This document shows positions 1-8,385 of a DNA stretch of 64,000 nt, in pieces (the stretch's first letter is position 1; every line of letters begins with the position of its first letter). The stretch covers positions 300,281 through 364,280 of the forward strand of contig NZ_BFCB01000004.1 of assembly GCF_003569045.1 (NCBI RefSeq). The letters run 5' to 3'. A program made the translations under genes and the position numbers. The notes beneath the pieces are model-generated. The model was not told the origin of the DNA and searched no databases. It saw only the letters and a program-made list of their open reading frames with translations. This stretch comes from Aggregatilinea lenta (GTDB lineage: Bacteria > Chloroflexota > Anaerolineae > Aggregatilineales > Aggregatilineaceae).

Positions 1-2206
1 TGACCTGCCGCGCGGGATCGTCCGCGCCAACCACCGCCAGATTGACTTGATAGTCGGGCATGTCGGGCCGGACCGCGCGCCAGTACAGAGCGATGTAGAC
101 CGTGTCGCCGGGCGCAACCGCGCCGTCCGGTTCCACGTCGTATGCAACAAGGTCGATACCACCCTGCAAAGCAAGCGGCAGAGGATACTCGGCAACCCGA
201 ATTTCTCCTTCGGACGAGCGAAATGCGCCGATCGAAGGAACGATGGCGGCAGCGCCGTACGCGCCACCAAACATCAGAATCGCCGCGCAAGACAGCGCCC
301 CCGTGCGCCAATCTGCTCCGTGCGCCATGTCCTGAACCGTCCGCGCTCCCGGCGACTGGCGCTCCAGACGTACGGCAAGCGCGATTGTCAGGGCCACCGC
401 GAGCAGTGCAATCAGCCACGCGGCCCGGCGGACGGGCGTGCTGCCGAAAGAGATCTTGACCTCGTGACGGCCCGCTGGCACCTCGACGCTGATGAACCCA
501 TCCGGCGTCGTCACGATCGGCACCTCGCTGCCGTCGATTTCGGCGTGCCAGCCGGGATAATCGAAGGTGAGCAGCGTGATCGTCACGGGGAGCCGGGCAT
601 AGACGGCCAGCCGCTCCTGGCGGGCGCTGCGCTCGATGGTGTCCGCCTGCACGCTGACCGGCAGTAGATCCCGCGCGACCTTGTCGAGCTGCCCCGTTTC
701 GTAGCCGTTGATCAACGCGGCGGCCCCGCGAGGCAGCGTTGGTGCGGAGTCCGGCAGCAGCCAGCCGTCATTTAGGCCACCGATCAAGGTGCCGCGAATC
801 TCATCCCGCACGACGTCGCGCGCATCGTCCGCGACAGGATCGTAGGTCCACGCCGGCATGGTCAGCACCGGAACCGTCACCAATGCCGCCAGCGCCAGGA
901 GCGCGACGTCACCGCTCAGAGACGCCGCGCGCCGTCGGAATGGCCTCCACACAGCGCTTCCCTGTCCCACCGCCACCGCTCCGCAAGCCATCACCATCGC
1001 CAGCCCTTCCATACGGATCGAGGCGCTCCAGTCACGAACCGGAGACGGGACCAGCAGAATGAGCAGCAGCACAACGCATAGAATGGGAAAATAGAGCGCA
1101 GCGCGCTGGTCCGGCGTCAGCGTTTGACCCAGCCACTGCGCCGCCCGCCATTGCAGCGCATCCCCGCGCGGGACCGCCCGCTGATCCCTCGGTGTGCGCC
1201 GCCAGCTCTCAACGAGGATGTACGCCCACACCAGTAGCGGCAGCAGCCACACCGCCAGCCCGACCGACGTCGTCACCGGCGGATTGATCGCGCTCAGATC
1301 AAGGCGTCCCGGCAGGGCCAGGGCGTCGCTCCAGGCCAACACGCGCGGAACTTCAACCTCGCTGGCCGCCATATGCCAGATCACCGTGTTTCGCTCGGCC
1401 AGCGCGGGCAGCCAGTAGATCGCGGCAACCAGTGTGCCGAGCAGCAGCGACACCACCGCCAATAGCCATCCGGCCCGGTTGCGTTGGCGTCCGCCCACCA
1501 ACGACAGCCAGATCAACCAACCCAACAGCAAGCCGGCCAGCAGCACGTTGAGCGGCGCGGCGGTGAGCCACAGCGCGGCCACGGCCACCACCGCCACGGC
1601 GACGTCTCGTCCCCGGCGCAAGACGAGCACGCTGTCCACCGCCGCCAGCGCCGCAGGGAGCAGGCCCATCGCCAGCAGCAGCGGGAGATCGCCGTCACGG
1701 TACAGCCGGTTCACGATTAGTTGAGGGCTAAACAGGTAGATCGAGGTCGCGATCAATCCGGCGTGCGCCCCCCACCGTCCGCGCACGAACAGCAGCATGC
1801 CCGTTCCGGCCAGGAACACGCTCAACGCGACGATCGCCTTGACGCTGTTTTCGGCGCTCGCCTGCACCGCGACCCGGTACAGGCCGGTCAGGTAATCGGG
1901 CAGCGGCGGGATCACGTTCCACAGCGGGGAGCCATACCCATAGTTGAAGTCGGGCGCCCAGCGGGGGTAGACAGCGCCGCTTTCCAGGCTCGCTCCCATC
2001 TCGATGGCACGCGCCGCCGCCTGCGCATAGCCCGGCACCGGCGGTAGTCCAGGCCGGATCATAAACGGACCCACCGCCAGCACGCAGAGGATTACGACCG
2101 TCACCAGCGACCAGTCGACCTGATGGCGCGGCGCGCGCATCCATGCAGGCAGATCGTCGTCGATCAACCCTGCCGGAAGCTGGCCTCTTGCGCCTCGCCG
2201 TGTCAC
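1..2206 (-). CDS. Large polytopic membrane protein, PF10131/YfhO-like, 3' end outside the window
   Basis: The reading frame is open on the minus strand from a GTG at 2206 to the window edge (735 codons, C-terminus missing). An in-frame TAG lies two codons upstream of the GTG, and a GAGAGG purine stretch precedes it, so this start is well bounded; an ATG 22 codons in is the alternative. A first membrane helix lies near residues 33-50, followed by the motif RWAPDFNYGYGSPLWN (82-97) and PPLPDYL, typical of membrane proteins labelled 6-pyruvoyl-tetrahydropterin-synthase-related, which share a GT-C-like fold. Many further Leu/Val-rich helices follow. Near its 3' part it has a YPGWHAEIDG stretch like the extracytoplasmic end of YfhO proteins, then another helix and the start of a beta-rich domain. 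Probably an envelope glycan or lipid-linked sugar transferase, but substrate and activity are unknown. It is divergent from the kinase gene, about 155 bases apart. Confidence 0.8.
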   Translation of the reverse strand, partial: MTRRGARGQLPAGLIDDDLPAWMRAPRHQVDWSLVTVVILCVLAVGPFMIRPGLPPVPGYAQAAARAIEMGASLESGAVYPRWAPDFNYGYGSPLWNVIPPLPDYLTGLYRVAVQASAENSVKAIVALSVFLAGTGMLLFVRGRWGAHAGLIATSIYLFSPQLIVNRLYRDGDLPLLLAMGLLPAALAAVDSVLVLRRGRDVAVAVVAVAALWLTAAPLNVLLAGLLLGWLIWLSLVGGRQRNRAGWLLAVVSLLLGTLVAAIYWLPALAERNTVIWHMAASEVEVPRVLAWSDALALPGRLDLSAINPPVTTSVGLAVWLLPLLVWAYILVESWRRTPRDQRAVPRGDALQWRAAQWLGQTLTPDQRAALYFPILCVVLLLILLVPSPVRDWSASIRMEGLAMVMACGAVAVGQGSAVWRPFRRRAASLSGDVALLALAALVTVPVLTMPAWTYDPVADDARDVVRDEIRGTLIGGLNDGWLLPDSAPTLPRGAAALINGYETGQLDKVARDLLPVSVQADTIERSARQERLAVYARLPVTITLLTFDYPGWHAEIDGSEVPIVTTPDGFISVEVPAGRHEVKISFGSTPVRRAAWLIALLAVALTIALAVRLERQSPGARTVQDMAHGADWRTGALSCAAILMFGGAYGAAAIVPSIGAFRSSEGEIRVAEYPLPLALQGGIDLVAYDVEPDGAVAPGDTVYIALYWRAVRPDMPDYQVNLAVVGADDPARQV

Positions 2207-2360
2207 GATCTACCGCCTCTCTGCGCATCCATCCACAGACAGCCGCCGCGTCGAATGCGGAAATTTGCATTCTCAATACAGACAACGCATTATAGGGAGC
2301 TAGCGACGGTGCGGCAAACGCAGGATAATACCTCTGCCAACACGTGCAGAAGGATTGTGG

Positions 2361-3623
2361 ATGTCCTCTCAGGAAACGCTGCTCAATGGACGCTATCGCC
2401 TGGTCGCACAGCAGGGATCGGGCGGCATGGCGGTCATCTATAAGGCCACGGACCTCGCCTTGGGTCGGACCGTCGCGGTCAAGATTCTGCGCCCCAGCCT
2501 GACGAGCGATCCCGAATTCCTCAAGCGCTTCCGGCTCGAAGCCCGCAACGTCGCCAACCTGTCGCACCCGAATATCGTCACCGTGCACGACGTCGGCCAG
2601 GACGGCAACACGCACTACATCGTTATGGAGTACGTGGACGGCGACGACCTGAAGCACCTGATCCGCACGCAGGCCCCATTCTCGATTGATCGCGCGCTCA
2701 GCATCGCCATTAAGATCTGCGCCGGCGTCGGCTACGCGCACCGTGCCGAGTTGGTGCACGCCGACGTGAAGCCGCAGAACGTGCTGGTCACCGAAAACGA
2801 CAACGTCAAGGTGACGGACTTCGGCATCGCGCAGGCGCTGTCCATGACCCAGCCGCGCGAGCGCCAGCGCGTCGTGTGGGGCAGCCCACACTACTTCGCG
2901 CCGGAGCAGGCGCAGGGCGATCCCCCCACCCCCGCCTCGGACGTCTACGCGATCGGCATCGTGCTGTTCGAGATGTTGACCGGGCGACTGCCGTTCGTCG
3001 GGGCGGACCAGCAGGAACTCGCTCTGGCGCACATCCGCGAGGTCCCACCGAACCCGTCCGACCTGAATCCGAACGTGCCAGAACACCTCGACCGCATCGT
3101 ACAAAAGGTGCTCTCGAAGGAGCCAGCCGCGCGCTATCGCACGGCGGATCAATTGGGGCGCATCCTGATCAGCTACCGGCGGCAGGGCCAGGTCTCGACC
3201 GATCACGTACCCGAAGTGACCGAAGGCAGCACCAACGCGCGACCCGATACCGCCGCGACAATTGCGCCCTCGCCCGACTCCCTGTATGTCCAGCCTTCGC
3301 CGCCGCTGCGCGGCAACACCGCCCAGACGTTGAACGCGCCATCCGCACAATCGCCCCGCCCCTTTTCCGAAGCGGGCACCAACGTCTACACTCAGGCCCC
3401 CTACGCCGGGATGGAGACTGCGCCGCGCTACCCTTCGATCCCGTCCGCGCAGGGCTACCAGCCGCCGCGCGCACCGGACGCACTCATTCAGTCGCGCTAC
3501 CGCGCCGCCGAACCGCCCGAACAACTCGATCTCGTAACACTTGTCCTGGCATTTCTGGCCTTCATCGCCGTCGTGCTGCTCATCCCACTATGGATCGCCG
3601 TCTATCAAGCCTGGGCCGGGTAG
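2361..3623 (+). CDS. PknB-like serine/threonine protein kinase with a C-terminal membrane anchor
   Basis: Cytoplasmic Ser/Thr kinase of 420 residues. The ATG at 2361 is preceded by AGAAGGA (2348-2354, 6-base spacing); an in-frame TTG two codons earlier is less likely. Kinase motifs in order: glycine loop GSGGMAVIYKA (19-29), ATP-anchoring Lys41 in VAVKIL, catalytic loop HADVKPQN (133-140), DFG at 153-155, and an APE-like FAPEQ. The usual HRD arginine is alanine, so this is a non-RD kinase. After the kinase fold (to about 270) comes a Pro/Ser/Thr/Ala-rich linker of roughly 110 residues and one hydrophobic helix, ending only a few residues past the membrane. There is no PASTA or other sensor domain outside. 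It is a single gene; targets are unknown. The family assignment is secure, the role is not. Confidence 0.93.
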   Translation: MSSQETLLNGRYRLVAQQGSGGMAVIYKATDLALGRTVAVKILRPSLTSDPEFLKRFRLEARNVANLSHPNIVTVHDVGQDGNTHYIVMEYVDGDDLKHLIRTQAPFSIDRALSIAIKICAGVGYAHRAELVHADVKPQNVLVTENDNVKVTDFGIAQALSMTQPRERQRVVWGSPHYFAPEQAQGDPPTPASDVYAIGIVLFEMLTGRLPFVGADQQELALAHIREVPPNPSDLNPNVPEHLDRIVQKVLSKEPAARYRTADQLGRILISYRRQGQVSTDHVPEVTEGSTNARPDTAATIAPSPDSLYVQPSPPLRGNTAQTLNAPSAQSPRPFSEAGTNVYTQAPYAGMETAPRYPSIPSAQGYQPPRAPDALIQSRYRAAEPPEQLDLVTLVLAFLAFIAVVLLIPLWIAVYQAWAG

Positions 3624-3702
3624 TGTATATTGGCGGCCCTGCTTCCGTATAACCCTCTAAGAAACAAGTTGCTATCAATAGGTTTAAGGCCAGGTTTTCT
3701 TA

Positions 3703-3764
3703 TACAATACTAATCCGTGACGGTTGTCCGAACGGTGGTTTTTCGGCAGGCATTCGAGTATAAT
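3703..3764 (+). promoter_or_regulatory. Probable ftsH promoter region
   Basis: Two -10-like hexamers are visible in the 245-base gap before ftsH: TACAAT at 3703-3708 and a consensus TATAAT at 3759-3764. Neither has a good -35 at 16-18 bases. The second would give an mRNA leader of about 100 bases. Which one is used cannot be told from sequence. Confidence 0.4.
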
Positions 3765-3868
3765 CTTAGCCATAATCACAAAAATAACCCGCCTCATTGG
3801 GCTGTATATGTTTACTGGAAAGTGGTAGATACAGTGCCGATACCATGTGAAGGGTTGGAGGCAACGCA

Positions 3869-5818
3869 GTGAATAATCGGTCACGTAACATGTTTGTGTA
3901 CATCCTCATTATTGCGGCGATAGCAGCAGTAGTGTTCGGTGTGCGCAATAACAGCGCCAGCTCGAAAGAACTGACGGTTAGCCAGTTGGTGCACGACATC
4001 AACAACCACCGGGTGAACGCCATCTCCGTCTCGGACGATGGTGAGCTTACCGTGATGTACGACGGTAACGAAACCCGCACCGCCCAAATCAACTCGAACG
4101 TTGATAATGTCTTCGACCTGCTGCAATCGGCAGGGGCTGACCCGAACATTCTGCAGAACGACATCGAGGTCGAGTTCACCAAGCCGAGCAACTTGTTCAA
4201 CTGGATCGGTTTGATAGGCACCTTCCTGCCGCTGCTGCTGATCGGTGGATTCATTTACCTGATGCTGCGCCAGGCGCAGGGATCGAATAATCAGGCGCTC
4301 TCGTTCGGCAAGAGCCGCGCGCGCATGTTCACTGGCGATCAGCCGACAGTGACCTTTGATGATGTCGCGGGTGCTGACGAATCCAAGGAAGAGCTGCAAG
4401 AGGTCGTCGAATTCCTGAAGGACCCAGAGCGCTTCATCCAGCTTGGTGCGCGCATCCCTAAAGGTGTGCTGCTCGTCGGCAGCCCCGGTACCGGCAAGAC
4501 GCTGCTGGCGAAGGCCGTCAGCGGCGAAGCAGGCGTGCCGTTCTTCAGCATCTCCGGTTCTGAATTCGTGGAAATGTTCGTCGGCGTTGGCGCGAGCCGC
4601 GTGCGCGACCTGTTCGAGCAGGCCAAACGGCACAGTCCGTGCATCATCTTCGTGGACGAAATCGACGCTGTGGGCCGTCATCGTGGGGCGGGCCTGGGCG
4701 GAAGCCACGACGAGCGGGAACAGACCCTGAACCAGATCCTGGTTGAGATGGACGGGTTTGACACCGACACCAACGTGATCATTATGGCCGCCACCAACCG
4801 GCCTGACATCCTCGACCCCGCCCTGCTGCGTCCGGGACGTTTCGACCGTCGCGTCGTGCTTGACCGCCCCGACATGAGGGGGCGAGAGGCCATCCTGAAG
4901 GTACACACGCGCGGCAAGCCCCTGGCGTCTGACGTCGACCTCACCGTGCTGGCCAAGACCACACCCGGTTTCGTCGGTGCGGACCTGGAAAATCTGGTCA
5001 ACGAGGCGGCTATCGTCGCGGCACGCAAGAACAAGAAGAGCGTCAGCATGCGCGACTTCGAAGAGGCTGTCGAGCGCGTCGTGCTTGGGCCGGAGCGCCG
5101 GAGCCGTCTGATCACCGAAGAAGAGAAGCGTCTGGTAGCCTACCACGAGGCTGGTCACGCCGTGGTGTTCCACCTGCTGCCGCACTGCGACCCGGTCCGC
5201 AAGGTCACGATCGTGGCGCGCGGTATGGCGGGCGGCGTCACCTGGACGATGCCCGAAAACGACTCGGCGCTGGGCACGACCAAGCGTTATAACGATCAAA
5301 TCGCGGGTACGCTCGGCGGTCGTGCGGCGGAGGAAATCGTCTTCGGCGATATCACCAACGGTGCATCCAGCGACCTGGAAAACGTCACACGCATCGCGCG
5401 CACGATGATCACCCGCTGGGGGATGAGCAGCAAGCTCGGCCCGCGCGTCTTCGGCCAAAAGGAAGAGTTGGTGTTCCTGGGTCGTGAGATAGGAGAACAG
5501 CGGGACTACAGCGAAAGCATTGCCGAGCAGATCGACGACGAAGTGCACGCGATTGTCTCGACCGCATACGAACGCGCGCTGACCGTCCTCCGCGACAACC
5601 GCGACAAGCTCGATGCGGTTGCCGAGCGCTTGATGGAAGTTGAAACAATTGGTCGTGAGGACTTCTTACAGCTCATGGGCGATGGCGAGCCGCCGCAGGC
5701 CAGCCAGCCGCCGAGCGAGCACCGTGCGACCCCGTCGATGCCGCGCCCGAATGTCGAGGGCAATGAAGCCGACGACCGGGCGCCCGGTCCGCTAGGCCCC
5801 ATGCCTTCGCCCGCCTAA
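3869..5818 (+). CDS. ftsH: ATP-dependent zinc metalloprotease FtsH
   Basis: Membrane-anchored hexameric AAA+ protease that degrades damaged membrane proteins and regulators; 649 residues, normal for the family. The start is GTG at 3869 with GGAGG at 3857-3861. Order: first TM helix (residues 8-24), extracytoplasmic domain, second TM (about 112-132), AAA module with Walker A GSPGTGKT (204-211), Walker B IIFVDEID, the second region of homology [20 protein letters not shown], then the peptidase with zinc motif HEAGH (426-430) and a later Asp in SSDLENV. The last 40 or so residues are Pro/Ala-rich and presumably disordered. Stand-alone gene followed by a strong terminator. All catalytic residues are present, so it should be active. 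Confidence 0.98.
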   Translation: MNNRSRNMFVYILIIAAIAAVVFGVRNNSASSKELTVSQLVHDINNHRVNAISVSDDGELTVMYDGNETRTAQINSNVDNVFDLLQSAGADPNILQNDIEVEFTKPSNLFNWIGLIGTFLPLLLIGGFIYLMLRQAQGSNNQALSFGKSRARMFTGDQPTVTFDDVAGADESKEELQEVVEFLKDPERFIQLGARIPKGVLLVGSPGTGKTLLAKAVSGEAGVPFFSISGSEFVEMFVGVGASRVRDLFEQAKRHSPCIIFVDEIDAVGRHRGAGLGGSHDEREQTLNQILVEMDGFDTDTNVIIMAATNRPDILDPALLRPGRFDRRVVLDRPDMRGREAILKVHTRGKPLASDVDLTVLAKTTPGFVGADLENLVNEAAIVAARKNKKSVSMRDFEEAVERVVLGPERRSRLITEEEKRLVAYHEAGHAVVFHLLPHCDPVRKVTIVARGMAGGVTWTMPENDSALGTTKRYNDQIAGTLGGRAAEEIVFGDITNGASSDLENVTRIARTMITRWGMSSKLGPRVFGQKEELVFLGREIGEQRDYSESIAEQIDDEVHAIVSTAYERALTVLRDNRDKLDAVAERLMEVETIGREDFLQLMGDGEPPQASQPPSEHRATPSMPRPNVEGNEADDRAPGPLGPMPSPA

Positions 5819-5844
5819 CGGTGGCGAAAGCCGCCTGACATTCA

Positions 5845-5876
5845 AAGCCCTGCCAGAGATGGCGGGGCTTTTTGTT
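5845..5876 (+). terminator. Intrinsic terminator of ftsH
   Basis: AAGCCCTGCC (5845-5854), a 6-base loop and GGCGGGGCTT (5861-5870) form a 10-bp stem with one G-T pair, followed by TTTGTTT. It lies 27 bases after the ftsH stop. Confidence 0.9.
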
Positions 5877-5984
5877 TCGCCTCAAATTTCCGGGTTGTAA
5901 GCCTCATATATCTCACCTGTAAGCTCCGCGCTTCCGATGCCCGCTATGCTCTGCCCCGGATCTGTGTACCAGGGATGGGGCTGT

Positions 5985-7604
5985 ATGTCGTTGCGCCACA
6001 CCACTCGCCAGCTAAGTCCGATTCTCGGCCTGCTGCTGACCGGTTTCTTCCTACGGACGCACCTGCTGACCGGCTTTCCAGCTTACATTGACGAGTATCG
6101 CCATATTGCCCGCGCGCAAATAGTCTTCACAACCGGGCAGAAGCCGATCGAGTTCAGCCACGGTAAGCTGCTGCTCTATTACTGGCTCGGCCTGTTCCAG
6201 CCACAGGGGACCAGCGCGCTGTTCGTGTCGCGATTTGCCCTTGCGCTGACCCTGCTGATCGCTGGAGCAGCCGTCGCGAGCATCGCACGGCAGCTCTTTG
6301 GGCAGCGCGCCGTCATTCCAGCGCTCGCCGTCTTCACTTTTGCGCCTTACGGCTTGTTCTACCAGCGGATGGCCCTGGCCGATTCCTTCGCAGGCGCGCT
6401 CGCAGCGCTGGCCATATGGCTCACGCTGCGCCTGCTGCGGCATCCTATACGCAGTACGGGGGTCGCGCTTGGGCTGATGCTCGCACTGGCGACCCTGGCC
6501 AAGCTCACCGCTGCGCCCATCATCGCCCTGCCCCTGGTCGCGGTGGCGCTGCTCGGAGGCACATCCGCCGGACGGCGGGATCCGGCGGCGGCGTGGGCGC
6601 GCTACCGCACCGCGCTGATCGCTGCCGGGCTGGCCTTCGCCGCTCTCTGGGCGCTCGTGGGCGCTACGGCACTCGCGGATCTGCTTGCTGGAGGTCGCCC
6701 GTTGCTACTCGATCAACAATTGCTGACACTCGACGCAACCACAGCAGCCGAGTCCCTTCTGGACAAGCTCGGCCAATGGGTAGAAACGCTGGTGCTGCTG
6801 CTATCCACACCCGGCGCAATCCTGCTACCGGGCCTTGTCCTGGCCGGACTTTGGGAACGCACGCGGCCTATAGCGTTTGTCATGGCATGGATGGCCCTGC
6901 TGTGGGGGCCGTGCATCGTCTTGGCCGATCTCTTCGAAGGTCGATACCTCATGATCGGGATGTCCGCGCTGGCAGTCCTCGCCGGGGGTGGCTTTGCCGC
7001 GTTCACAACCAGCCTGGAGCGTCTTCGCTTCGGCGAGTTACTGGCACGCGCACTGACTGCGGCGACGCTGATCGCGTGGATCGGGATTTTCGCGCTGCCT
7101 CGCGCCTGGACACTGGTCGTGCATCCTGCCGAGGCCGATGTCACCGCGCACGACACCTATCTCTATTTCAGCAGTCCGAGCAACGCCTGGGGTATCGCTG
7201 AGGTGTTCGATTATTTGTCTGCACAGCGGCAGCACACCCAGGACAGCGTCCCGGTAACCGCGTTGCTGGTGGCTGAAAACGGCGTCGAAGAGTTTTGCGG
7301 CCTCGCCGCGCTGTACGTCAGCGACGGCATGCGCTGGTCCTGCATGAGTCAAGTTGATTTCCCCGACACGGCGATTCCCGTGCGCGTCAGTGAGTGGCCC
7401 ACGGTGATGGCGGCCCTCAACAGCGCGCCGTACATTTATGTGCTCACGAACGCGCTGCCCGACGACCAACAGCCTCTAGATACCCAAACAGATTGGGAAC
7501 TCGTGCTTGCCCCGGAGCGACCCTATGGCGGCCCCAGGATGCTACTCTGGCGCGTGAGCAGCGTTGCCCCAGACGTCGTCGCTGACATCTCCGCCGACCG
7601 GTAA
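5985..7604 (+). CDS. GT-C type glycosyltransferase-like membrane protein (GT39/ArnT-like)
   Basis: A polytopic membrane protein of 539 residues from the ATG at 5985. An in-frame ATG at 5937 would add 16 residues that do not look like a membrane protein N-terminus; the 5985 start gives the usual basic head (SLRHTTRQ) followed by a hydrophobic helix. Right after that helix comes YIDEYRHIARA, the Asp-Glu motif that in GT-C enzymes such as ArnT and PMT sits in the first outer loop and carries the catalytic acid. About nine to eleven further hydrophobic segments follow, then a soluble C-terminal part (about residues 380-539). Such enzymes move sugars from polyprenyl-phosphate donors to lipids or proteins on the outer face of the membrane. 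Acceptor unknown. It stands alone between ftsH and a convergent phosphatase gene. Confidence 0.8.
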   Translation: MSLRHTTRQLSPILGLLLTGFFLRTHLLTGFPAYIDEYRHIARAQIVFTTGQKPIEFSHGKLLLYYWLGLFQPQGTSALFVSRFALALTLLIAGAAVASIARQLFGQRAVIPALAVFTFAPYGLFYQRMALADSFAGALAALAIWLTLRLLRHPIRSTGVALGLMLALATLAKLTAAPIIALPLVAVALLGGTSAGRRDPAAAWARYRTALIAAGLAFAALWALVGATALADLLAGGRPLLLDQQLLTLDATTAAESLLDKLGQWVETLVLLLSTPGAILLPGLVLAGLWERTRPIAFVMAWMALLWGPCIVLADLFEGRYLMIGMSALAVLAGGGFAAFTTSLERLRFGELLARALTAATLIAWIGIFALPRAWTLVVHPAEADVTAHDTYLYFSSPSNAWGIAEVFDYLSAQRQHTQDSVPVTALLVAENGVEEFCGLAALYVSDGMRWSCMSQVDFPDTAIPVRVSEWPTVMAALNSAPYIYVLTNALPDDQQPLDTQTDWELVLAPERPYGGPRMLLWRVSSVAPDVVADISADR

Positions 7605-7627
7605 CGCAAATACGCCGCCGCGGGACG

Positions 7628-7656
7628 AAAAAAGCCCCGCCAGGTGGCAAGGGCTT
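7628..7656 (-). terminator. Intrinsic terminator of the HAD phosphatase/acyl-CoA ligase operon
   Basis: Read on the minus strand, AAGCCC (7656-7651) and an inner GCC pair with GGC and GGGCTT (down to 7632), followed by a run of six T (7633-7628). The T-run is only on the minus-strand side, so it serves the gene ending at 7678. Confidence 0.75.
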
Positions 7657-7677
7657 CTCGTGCGGCTGCACGTGGCA

Positions 7678-8385
7678 TCAGCCGCCGATGATCGGCCAGC
7701 CGCTGGTCTGCGCAGTGGCGCGCATCCGCTCGTCGGGATAGACAGCCGTCGGGTATCCTACCCCGTTCAGAAACGGGATATCCGAGGCGCTGTCCGCATA
7801 GGCCGCGCATTGCTCCAGCGTAACACCCGGCTGCGCGACCGACAGGTAGGCCTGTGCGAAGCTAAGTTTGCGCGCGCCGGAGCACGTCTCTCCGGCGATC
7901 TCCCCGACACAACGGCCATCTTGCATCGACACCACCGAGCCGAGGCCTCGATCGGCCCCCAACTGACGGGCCAGCGTTTGGCCAATGGTCTCGAACATCG
8001 TTGAAACCAGCACCACGGTGTGCCCCTGGGCCTTATGGGCCTTCAGTCGTTCCACCACGTCGGGTCGCAGCGCAGGCGCCAGTGACCGCTCGATGATGCG
8101 CTCGCACATGGTCTGCACGTCTTCCGCACGCCACCCGGTCATCAGCCCCGCCATCAGCCGCACCCAGCGATCACGAAACGCCGCCGGGTCCGCCGCGCCG
8201 ATCTTGCTCAGGCCGTAATGCGGCATGCCAGTCAGCCATAACCACGCTTTGCGCATCCGGCTCACGTCCGGTGAACCAACCAGTTCCGCCCACGGTCTGC
8301 CGCCGGAAGTCAGCGTTCCATCGATGTCAAACAACGCGGCGCGCACGTCGGGCAGCACCGGCCCCGTTCCTGCCAGGTCCCTCAA
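7678..8385 (-). CDS. HAD superfamily subfamily IB phosphatase (SerB-like)
   Basis: Cytoplasmic haloacid-dehalogenase-type phosphatase, 235 residues. Motif I is FDIDGTLT (Asp nucleophile and general acid), motif II is the Ser in VSTMFE, motif III is Lys in GARKLSF, motif IV is DSASDIPFL. The helical cap between motifs I and II fits the IB subfamily (phosphoserine phosphatase-like). The start is a TTG whose bases overlap the TGA stop of the upstream acyl-CoA ligase (TTGA, 8385-8382), which implies translational coupling; a GTG ten codons in is possible. Substrate is unknown; IB members act on phosphoserine, phosphocholine or lysophospholipid-type substrates, and coupling to an acyl-CoA ligase makes a lipid metabolite worth considering. 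Confidence 0.85.
   Translation of the reverse strand: MRDLAGTGPVLPDVRAALFDIDGTLTSGGRPWAELVGSPDVSRMRKAWLWLTGMPHYGLSKIGAADPAAFRDRWVRLMAGLMTGWRAEDVQTMCERIIERSLAPALRPDVVERLKAHKAQGHTVVLVSTMFETIGQTLARQLGADRGLGSVVSMQDGRCVGEIAGETCSGARKLSFAQAYLSVAQPGVTLEQCAAYADSASDIPFLNGVGYPTAVYPDERMRATAQTSGWPIIGG

Noticed and set aside
1728-3524. Minus-strand open frame of 598 codons
   Set aside because: Crosses both the kinase gene and the divergent promoter region; the membrane-protein frame used here is a different minus frame starting at GTG 2206.
3881-5548. Long minus-strand open frame (555 codons) antisense to ftsH
   Set aside because: Shadow frame of a GC-rich gene; no motif, no start signal, and ftsH on the plus strand is certain.
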